Shown here one piece after another: positions 12,850 through 18,084 of a stretch of 18,084 bases of DNA; position 1 is the first letter of the stretch, and every line of letters begins with the position of its first letter. Source of the stretch: Deltaproteobacteria bacterium UBA2385 (GTDB lineage Bacteria; Myxococcota_A; UBA796; UBA2385). The notes below the pieces were generated by a model. That model searched no databases, was not told where the DNA came from, and saw only the letters and a program-made list of their open reading frames with translations. The stretch covers positions 1-18,084 of the forward strand of contig DDSR01000059.1 of the NCBI GenBank assembly GCA_002343455.1, written 5' to 3'. The position numbers were made by a program, and so were the translations under genes.

Positions 12850-14174
12850 CGGCTCTCCTCGGCGGGCCAGGTCGGCTCGGGCTCGATTCGCTCGGGCAGG
12901 CGCAACCGCACCTTGCGCACGCGGCGGGGCGAGGCCTCCACGACCTCCAGGACCAGCCCCTCGTCCAGGTCGAAGCGCTCGCCGGCCGCGGGGATGCGAC
13001 CGGCCAGGTAGTTGGCCAGGCCGGCCAGGGTCGCGTAGCTCTCGCCCTCGGGCAGGTCGAGGTCCAGCTCGCGGGCCAGCTCGTGCACCGGCATGGCCGC
13101 GTCCGCAAGCACGCTGCCATCGGCCTCGCGGGCGAAGAGGGGCGCGGGCCCGTCGGGCTGCTCGGCGATCTCCCCGACCAGCTCCTCGAAGATGTCCTCC
13201 ACCGTCACCAGGCCCCGGGTGGTCCCGTGCTCGTCGACGACGATGGCCAGGTGGGAGCGGTCCCGCTGCATGGTGCGCAGCAGCTGGGTCCCGCTGGTCC
13301 ACTCCGCCACGAAGGGCACCGGCCGGGCCAGGGCGGCCAGGTCGACCGGGTCCTGCTCCCGCGCGGCCAGCAGGGCGTCCCGCAGCAGCACCGCGCCGAC
13401 CAGGTCGTCCAGATCCCCGCGGTGGACCGGCAGGCGCGAGAAGGCCACCCCCGCGGCAAGCTCGACCAGCTGCGCCGCGGGCATCGAGCTCGGCAGGGCC
13501 ACGATGCGGTTGCGCGGCACCATGATGTCCTCGGCGTCGATCTCGTCCAGGTCCAGCGCCCGGCTGGCGATCTTGCCCGCCTCGGCGTCGACCGTGCCCG
13601 CCCCGGTGGCCTCGTCGACCAGCTGGACCAGCTCCTCCCGCGAGTGTCGGGTCTCGGTGAAGCTGGTGCTGTCGCCGAAGAACCGCAGCACCAGGTTCGA
13701 CGCGCCCGTCAGGACCCAGACCGCCGGCCTCGCCAGCCAGGCCAGGCCCTCGAAGGGCAGGGCCACCGTCAGGGCGTAGCGCTCGGCGTGGCGCAGGGCG
13801 AGGGACTTCGGCACCAGCTCGCCCAGGACCAGGGAGAGGAAGGAGACCCCCACGACGACGATGCCCAGGGACAGCTCCTCGATGTACGGGACCAGCGGCG
13901 GCCAGCGGCCCAGCACCGGCGCGATCCGGGCGGCGATGCTGGCCCCGCCGAAGGCCGCCGCGGTCGCCCCGACCACCGTGATGCCGACCTGGACGGTGGC
14001 CAGGAAGCGCTCGGGGTTGGCGCGCAAGGCGGCGATGGCCCGGGCGGCGCTGCTGCCCTCGTCGGCCAGGGCCTCGACCCGGGTGCGCCGCAGGCTGATC
14101 ACCGCGATCTCCGAGCCCGCGAAGAGCCCGTTGAGCAGGATCAGGAAGAGCAGGAACAGCAGCTCGAGGGCGAT
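12846..14174 (-). CDS. CNNM/CorC (HlyC)-type membrane protein with CBS pair (start uncertain)
   Basis: An integral membrane protein of about 442 residues in the HlyC/CorC/CNNM family, linked to magnesium or other cation efflux. The order is a DUF21 transmembrane domain (about 1-200), two CBS motifs (IMVPRNRIVALP with SRLPVHRGDLDDLVGAV, then LAIVVDEHGTTRGLVTVEDI with FEELVGEI), and a CorC/HlyC C-terminal domain with EGESYATLAGL. The first standard start in frame is GTG at 14102, but it would delete the first helix. The frame continues upstream with ALELLFLLFLILLNGLFAG, the classic family N-terminus. No ATG, GTG or TTG lies between the stop at 14231-14229 and that helix. ATC at 14174 or CTG at 14162/14159 are possible. 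I place the start at the ATC; a sequencing error remains possible. Confidence 0.88.
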   Translation of the reverse strand: MALELLFLLFLILLNGLFAGSEIAVISLRRTRVEALADEGSSAARAIAALRANPERFLATVQVGITVVGATAAAFGGASIAARIAPVLGRWPPLVPYIEELSLGIVVVGVSFLSLVLGELVPKSLALRHAERYALTVALPFEGLAWLARPAVWVLTGASNLVLRFFGDSTSFTETRHSREELVQLVDEATGAGTVDAEAGKIASRALDLDEIDAEDIMVPRNRIVALPSSMPAAQLVELAAGVAFSRLPVHRGDLDDLVGAVLLRDALLAAREQDPVDLAALARPVPFVAEWTSGTQLLRTMQRDRSHLAIVVDEHGTTRGLVTVEDIFEELVGEIAEQPDGPAPLFAREADGSVLADAAMPVHELARELDLDLPEGESYATLAGLANYLAGRIPAAGERFDLDEGLVLEVVEASPRRVRKVRLRLPERIEPEPTWPAEESR

Positions 14175-14200
14175 GAGGGGACCCGCCGTGGAAGGAGTCG

Positions 14201-14206
14201 AGGCTA
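14201..14206 (-). promoter_or_regulatory. Possible -10 hexamer upstream of the CNNM gene
   Basis: On the minus strand TAGCCT, preceded by GA, lies 26 bases before the ATC proposed as start. It matches the TAnnCT pattern found upstream of other genes here. It sits in the 54-base gap after the RsmC-like gene and could give the CNNM gene its own transcript. Confidence 0.25.
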
Positions 14207-14228
14207 TCGTAACGGAGATCGGGCCGGC

Positions 14229-15248
14229 TCAGCCCATCGCGCTGATCACGATCGTGCCGCCCTGCTCGGCCAGCACCTCCACCCGCTTCAGCCGCTCCCG
14301 CATCCGGGCCAGGGCCCCCGTCGCCCGCCAGGTCACCAGCACCAGCCGGCCGCCGCTGACCAGCCGCATCGGGGCCTGGTCGATCAGCGAGTGCAGCACG
14401 CTCAGATCCTGGGCGTGGCCCTTGTGCAGGGGAGGGTTGCTCAGCACCAGGTCGAAGCGCGCCCCCAGCTCGACCGCCGCCCAGCCGTCGCCCGGCAGGA
14501 AGCTGGCCCCCGGCAGGTTCTCGGAGGCCGCCGCCAGGGCGAGGCTGTCGACGTCGGCGAGGTAGTGCTTCAGCCCCGGCTGCCGGCGGGAGAGGCCCAG
14601 AGAGAGGGCGCCGGCCCCGCAGCCCAGGTCCAGCACCCGCGCGCCGGGCGAGGGGAGCGGCAGCGCGTCGAGGAGCAAGGCGCTGGCGAGGTCGAGGCGG
14701 CCGTGGGCGAAGAGGCCGGGGTAGCTGACCAGCCGGGTCGGCCCCACATGGGGCAGGTCCAGGGTCAGCTCCTCGCGCCAGGAGGCCAGCTCGGCCCGCG
14801 GCGCGAAGCCCTCGGGGCGGAGGGCCTCCAGGATGCGCACCCGCTGCTTGATCCAGAGGGTCTCGGCCTTCCAGCCGGGGTCCACCTCGGACAGCCGCTT
14901 GGGGGCGCTCTTGATGCCCTCGTCGTTGCCGCCGTAGACCCAGAGCCGCCCGCCTGGACGCAGGCGGGAGGCGACCGCGTGGACCTGCATCGCGAAGGCC
15001 GGCCAGTCCCGCGGCAGCCGCAGGACCACCAGGTCGACCTCGCCGCTGACCGGCCAGGGGTTGGCCTTGCCGGCGTAGGCCCGCCTCCGCCAATAGGAGA
15101 CCGTGGCCCCGGCCGCCTTGAAGGGCCGCCCCAGCATCCCCGTGTCGTCGTCCACGATCAGCACGCGGGCCGCGTCCGTGGGCGGGCCCTCCCGCTCCAC
15201 CCAGTCGATCATCACCTGGGCGATGGCCGCCTCTCGCTCGTCGCTCAT
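14229..15248 (-). CDS. RsmC-like rRNA methyltransferase
   Basis: A 339-residue two-domain protein with the RsmC/RlmG layout. An N-terminal degenerate methyltransferase-like domain (about 25-165, with VLIVDDDTGML and GGRLWVYGGNDEGIKS) is followed by an active C-terminal domain. The latter shows LVSYPGLFAHGRLDLASALL at 173-192, motif I VLDLGCGAGALS at 205-216, DVDSLAL at 232-238 and the base-methylation motif NPPL at 271-274. RsmC methylates N2 of a guanine in 16S rRNA and RlmG one in 23S rRNA. Here the fourth motif residue is Leu where Phe is usual, so the exact target is uncertain. It starts inside the stop of the acyl-CoA synthetase gene (ATGA). The frame ends 54 bases before the CNNM helix. 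Confidence 0.87.
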   Translation of the reverse strand: MSDEREAAIAQVMIDWVEREGPPTDAARVLIVDDDTGMLGRPFKAAGATVSYWRRRAYAGKANPWPVSGEVDLVVLRLPRDWPAFAMQVHAVASRLRPGGRLWVYGGNDEGIKSAPKRLSEVDPGWKAETLWIKQRVRILEALRPEGFAPRAELASWREELTLDLPHVGPTRLVSYPGLFAHGRLDLASALLLDALPLPSPGARVLDLGCGAGALSLGLSRRQPGLKHYLADVDSLALAAASENLPGASFLPGDGWAAVELGARFDLVLSNPPLHKGHAQDLSVLHSLIDQAPMRLVSGGRLVLVTWRATGALARMRERLKRVEVLAEQGGTIVISAMG

Positions 15249-17062
15249 GTCTCGGTCCTCTCGTACAGTGAAGCAATGGTTCCGGCGTGGCGGCGGGCCA
15301 CCACCTGGCGTCGGATCTTCAGCGTCGCCGTCAGCTCGCCCGTCTCGATGGACAGAGGCTCGGGCAGCAGCTCCCAGCGCTTGACCTGGGCAAACCGGGG
15401 CAGGCCGGCGTTGACCGCCTCCACCCGGGCGCCGATCGCCTCCCGCGCCTGCCGGGTCGACAGCCCGCGCGCGGCGACGTTCTCCTCGTCCATCCGCAGC
15501 AGGGCCACCAGGTAGGGCCGCTCGTCCCCCAGGACCACCGCCTGCTCGATCAGATCCCCCTCCAGGGCCTTCTCGATCGGCGCCGGGGCGATGTTCTTGC
15601 CCGAGGAGGTGACGATGATCGCCTTCTTGCGTCCGGTGATCCGCAGGTATCCGTCCGCGTCCAGGCTGCCCTGGTCGCCGGTCAGGAACCAGCGTCCGCG
15701 CTCGTCCTCGACGAAGGACTCGGCGTTGGCCTGGGGAGCGTCCAGGTACCCATCGAACACACCCGGCCCGCGCACCATCACCTCTCCGTCCTCGGCGATG
15801 CGCAGCTCCACCCCGGGCAGGGCGCGGCCGACCGTCCCCAGGCGGCGGTGCTCGGTCGTACAGAGGGTCGCCGGCGCGCAGGTCTCGGTCAGGCCCCAGC
15901 CCTCACAGACGACGATGCCCATCGCCTCGAACCACTCGCCGACCTCGACCGACAGCGCCGCGCCACCGCTGACCACCTTCTCCAGGCTGCCGCCCAGGCC
16001 CGCCTTCACCCGCCGGGCGACCAGCCGGTGGGCCAGCGCGCGTTGCAGCCGCAACCGGCGCGGCAGGTCCTGTCCGGCCTGCTCCAGCCGAAACGCCGCC
16101 GTCCCCACCGCCACCGCCCAGCGGAGCAGCGCCGCCGGCACCGTCCCCGCCGCCGCCGCCCGCGCCTCGGCCCGGGCCTTGATCTTCTCCAGCATCCGCG
16201 GCACCGTCACCAGCAGCTGCGGCCGGCTGGCGGCGAGCACCTGGGGCAGGGCCTCGATCGAGGGCGAGAACCAGCCGCTGGCCTCTTCCAGGAGCCCTCT
16301 GTACAGGGCGAAGCGCTGCAGGCTGTGGGCCAGGGGCAGGAAGACGATCGAGCGGGTGCCGGGGGCCACCGGCTCGGCCAGGGCCGTGGCGGCGATGTTG
16401 GCCAGGAAGTGCCCGTGGTCCAGCACCACCCCCTTGGACTCGCCGGTCGTGCCGCTGGTGTAGACGATGGCGGCGCGGTCCTGGGGGCCCAGCGCCTGGA
16501 TCTGTTCACGCAGCATGGCCTCGTCGGGCATGGCGGGGGCCAGCACCGGGACCTCGGCCCCGGGCTTCATGCTCAGCACATGACGCAGCTCGTCCAAGCC
16601 TTCCAGGTGGGGGGCCATCCGTCGGTGCTGGGCCTCGTCTTCGACCACCAGCACCTGGGCCTTGCAGTGGCGGAGCTGCCAGGCCACCTCGGCCGCGGGC
16701 AGGGTCGGGTAGATGCCGACCACCACCCCGCCCAGCGAGAGGGTGGCCAGATCCAGGGCCGCCCAGGCGCTGCTGGTCTCGGCCAGGATCGCCACCGGTG
16801 TCCCCTTGCGCACGCCAAGCGTGCGGAGCCGCACCGCCAGCCCGGCGATGTTCTGCAGCGAGTCCACCAGCCGCAGATGCCGCCAGCCCTCCGGCGCGCC
16901 CGGCGCCCCCTCGGTCGGCAGCTCGGCGAAGCCCTGGTCGGCCGGGACCGTGAAGGCCACCCGCGAGGGTTCGCGGTCCACGCAGGACAGAAACAGCGCC
17001 GGGATCGAGCGGGCCCCGCCCAGCAGCTCGACGCCGAGCACCGTGGACAGGGGGTCGCTCAT
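15245..17062 (-). CDS. Long-chain acyl-CoA synthetase (AMP-forming)
   Basis: A 605-residue adenylate-forming enzyme of the long-chain fatty acid:CoA ligase family (FadD15-like). It activates a carboxylic acid with ATP to an acyl-adenylate, then to acyl-CoA. Core motifs are intact: P-loop YTSGTTGESKGV at 201-212, FLPLAHSLQR at 241-250, GWGLTET at 388-394, TGDQG at 461-465, GRKKAIIVTSSGKNIAP at 477-493 and the C-terminal catalytic Lys in TATLKIRR (K582). Length and the short C-terminal domain fit this family. No membrane segment is present, so it is probably cytoplasmic or peripheral. Its ATG overlaps the stop of a lipoprotein hydrolase and its own stop overlaps the RsmC-like gene, so all three are translationally coupled. 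Pairing with a hydrolase suggests recycling of released acyl chains, but this is inference. Confidence 0.94.
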   Translation of the reverse strand: MSDPLSTVLGVELLGGARSIPALFLSCVDREPSRVAFTVPADQGFAELPTEGAPGAPEGWRHLRLVDSLQNIAGLAVRLRTLGVRKGTPVAILAETSSAWAALDLATLSLGGVVVGIYPTLPAAEVAWQLRHCKAQVLVVEDEAQHRRMAPHLEGLDELRHVLSMKPGAEVPVLAPAMPDEAMLREQIQALGPQDRAAIVYTSGTTGESKGVVLDHGHFLANIAATALAEPVAPGTRSIVFLPLAHSLQRFALYRGLLEEASGWFSPSIEALPQVLAASRPQLLVTVPRMLEKIKARAEARAAAAGTVPAALLRWAVAVGTAAFRLEQAGQDLPRRLRLQRALAHRLVARRVKAGLGGSLEKVVSGGAALSVEVGEWFEAMGIVVCEGWGLTETCAPATLCTTEHRRLGTVGRALPGVELRIAEDGEVMVRGPGVFDGYLDAPQANAESFVEDERGRWFLTGDQGSLDADGYLRITGRKKAIIVTSSGKNIAPAPIEKALEGDLIEQAVVLGDERPYLVALLRMDEENVAARGLSTRQAREAIGARVEAVNAGLPRFAQVKRWELLPEPLSIETGELTATLKIRRQVVARRHAGTIASLYERTET

Positions 17063-17973
17063 CGGTCCTCGCCGACCAGGAAGTCCAGCAGGATCGTGTT
17101 GAACTCTCCCGCCCGCTGGAAGTTCGGCCCGTGGGCCAGCCCCTCCATCACCGCCAGCTCCATCCCCATCACCTGGGCCAGCTCGCGGCCGGACTCGACC
17201 GGGAAGACCGGATCCTCCTCCCCCCAGATCACCAGTCCTCGCGCGGGCTTCTTCCAGGCTGAAGCCGGGAAGGCGCCGTGCAGGCCCGTCAGATCGGCCA
17301 GCAGGGCGCGGTGCTCGTCGTGGTTGCGCGAGAAGTGGCGCTCCTTGATGTCCACCAGGATCGGGCGAGGGATCGGCGGCCCCCCCGGCCGGACGATGGC
17401 GATCAGCCGGGCCACGTCCTCTGGCGTCTGGGGCACGAACATCTGCTCGGCCGAGTTGATGCCCAGCCGGTCCAGCATGGCCTGGACGTCCTGGGGCTCG
17501 AAGACCGGGCCCGGGCTGTCCACGATCACCAGGCTCTGCACCCGGGCGGGGTCGAGCTGGTGCATCAGCATCGCCACGAAGCCGCCGTAGGAGATGCCCG
17601 CCAGCTCGACCTGTTCGTAGCCGAGCTGGTCGATGGTCTCCCAGATCGTGCGCGCCTGGAGCTCGAGCGAGGGGGTCGGCCCCAGGGCGAAGCTGTCCCC
17701 AAACCAGAGCAGATCGGGGATGATCAGCGTGCGGTGCTGCCGCAGCTCCTCCACCTGCCGGTTCCAGGTCAGCAGCCCGTCCCCCCCGAAGCCGTGCAGC
17801 AGCACCAGCGGCGGCCCCTCGCCCCCCACCCAGACCCGCACCTGCCGCGAGCCCAGCACCACGCGGCGCTCCACCAGACCCTCGTTCCGCGCGGCGGCCT
17901 CGACGACCTGGGTGGCGAGGCGGACGGGGCTGCAGGAGAGCAGGAGGAGGAGGGGGAGGGGGAGGGGAAGCAT
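17059..17973 (-). CDS. Lipid-anchored alpha/beta hydrolase
   Basis: A 304-residue envelope lipoprotein. The signal MLPLPLPLLLLLSC has no basic residue, a repetitive Leu/Pro core and a lipobox LLSC (Cys14). The mature part is an alpha/beta hydrolase with oxyanion loop HGFGGDG at 60-66, nucleophile elbow GISYGG with Ser128, acid Asp254 in GEEDPVFP and His281 in GLAHGPN. A cap domain lies at about 155-235. Such enzymes cleave esters, lactones or amides; the substrate is unknown, though a lipase/esterase role fits the acyl-CoA synthetase coupled to it by ATGA. No Shine-Dalgarno sequence is visible. TAACCT six bases before the ATG suggests a leaderless transcript that begins the five-gene operon. 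Confidence 0.92.
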   Translation of the reverse strand: MLPLPLPLLLLLSCSPVRLATQVVEAAARNEGLVERRVVLGSRQVRVWVGGEGPPLVLLHGFGGDGLLTWNRQVEELRQHRTLIIPDLLWFGDSFALGPTPSLELQARTIWETIDQLGYEQVELAGISYGGFVAMLMHQLDPARVQSLVIVDSPGPVFEPQDVQAMLDRLGINSAEQMFVPQTPEDVARLIAIVRPGGPPIPRPILVDIKERHFSRNHDEHRALLADLTGLHGAFPASAWKKPARGLVIWGEEDPVFPVESGRELAQVMGMELAVMEGLAHGPNFQRAGEFNTILLDFLVGEDR

Positions 17974-17979
17974 CGGGCG

Positions 17980-17985
17980 AGGTTA
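17980..17985 (-). promoter_or_regulatory. Candidate -10 hexamer of the hydrolase operon (leaderless layout)
   Basis: On the minus strand TAACCT is followed by CGCCCG and the hydrolase ATG, a gap of six bases, with no Shine-Dalgarno sequence. A TTGACA on the same strand at 18051-18046 is about 60 bases upstream and too far to pair with it. The remaining bases up to 18063 hold no recognised feature. Confidence 0.4.
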
Positions 17986-18063
17986 ACTGGAAACGGCCCC
18001 CGACGACCTTGGGGTCCTCGGCGCTGGTTTTTGGCGTCAGGAGAATGTCAAGACTACGCCTTT

Positions 18064-18084
18064 CGCCTCGCCTCGCCTCGCCTC
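18064..18084. repeat. Pentanucleotide tandem repeat at the window edge
   Basis: Four copies of CGCCT plus one base run to the last position of the window, so the full length is unknown. It lies about 90 bases upstream of the hydrolase start. Such repeats can gain or lose units by slippage. It may be noncoding or the end of a neighbouring gene outside the window. Confidence 0.6.

Noticed and set aside
12178..15276. Minus-strand frame of 1032 codons
   Set aside because: It runs in a shadow frame through the RsmC-like and CNNM genes with low-complexity Gly/Ala/Arg composition. Only the final 223 codons, from the ATG at 12849, are a real methyltransferase.
17937..17969. Purine-rich tract as a regulatory repeat
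   Set aside because: On the minus strand it encodes the Leu/Pro signal peptide of the hydrolase, which explains the low complexity.

Overview
The window is very GC-rich and densely coded on both strands. It comes from a bacterium with many outer-envelope lipoproteins: short signal peptides ending in a lipobox Cys, followed by Asp/Gly-rich linkers. Two of them carry thrombospondin type 3-like DxDxDG calcium repeats in front of a thioredoxin fold. That combination, plus the ComM, RecA, FdhD and START-domain genes, suggests Myxococcota or a related former deltaproteobacterial group. This assignment is inference from style, not from a marker-gene tree. No rRNA, tRNA, CRISPR array, transposase or phage gene was seen.

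Block 1 (about 6443 down to 1, all minus strand): a small lipoprotein, a single-domain chromate-type transporter, a multipass acyltransferase-like membrane protein, a soluble histidine kinase with a degenerate receiver, a LOG-family phosphoribohydrolase, and then an overlapping trio of comM, a DUF3006 protein and recA. recA runs off the left edge. The trio is joined by a GTGA and an ATGA overlap. It links the ComM branch-migration helicase to RecA, and so to recombination of incoming or damaged DNA.

Block 2 (6596-7738): a secreted START-like lipid-binding protein (plus) faces a lipid-anchored c-type cytochrome (minus). The cytochrome has no ATG or GTG start in a sensible place and seems to begin at a CTG or ATC codon.

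Block 3 (7904-12187, plus): two tandem calcium-repeat/thioredoxin (CGPC) lipoproteins, then a YdeP-like molybdopterin oxidoreductase that stops where the C-terminal cofactor-binding domain should begin, and FdhD, which overlaps it by one base. FdhD normally sulfurates the molybdenum cofactor of formate-dehydrogenase-type enzymes, so the last two genes form a functional pair.

Block 4 (17973 down to 12178, minus): a lipoprotein alpha/beta hydrolase, a long-chain acyl-CoA synthetase, an RsmC-like methyltransferase, a CNNM/CorC-type membrane protein with CBS domains, and a second class I methyltransferase. Most are joined by four-base ATGA overlaps. The hydrolase and ligase could release and then activate a fatty acid. 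The last methyltransferase overlaps fdhD tail to tail.

Several genes are preceded by a TAnnCT hexamer. In three of them it lies only 6-7 bases before ATG, which suggests leaderless transcripts.
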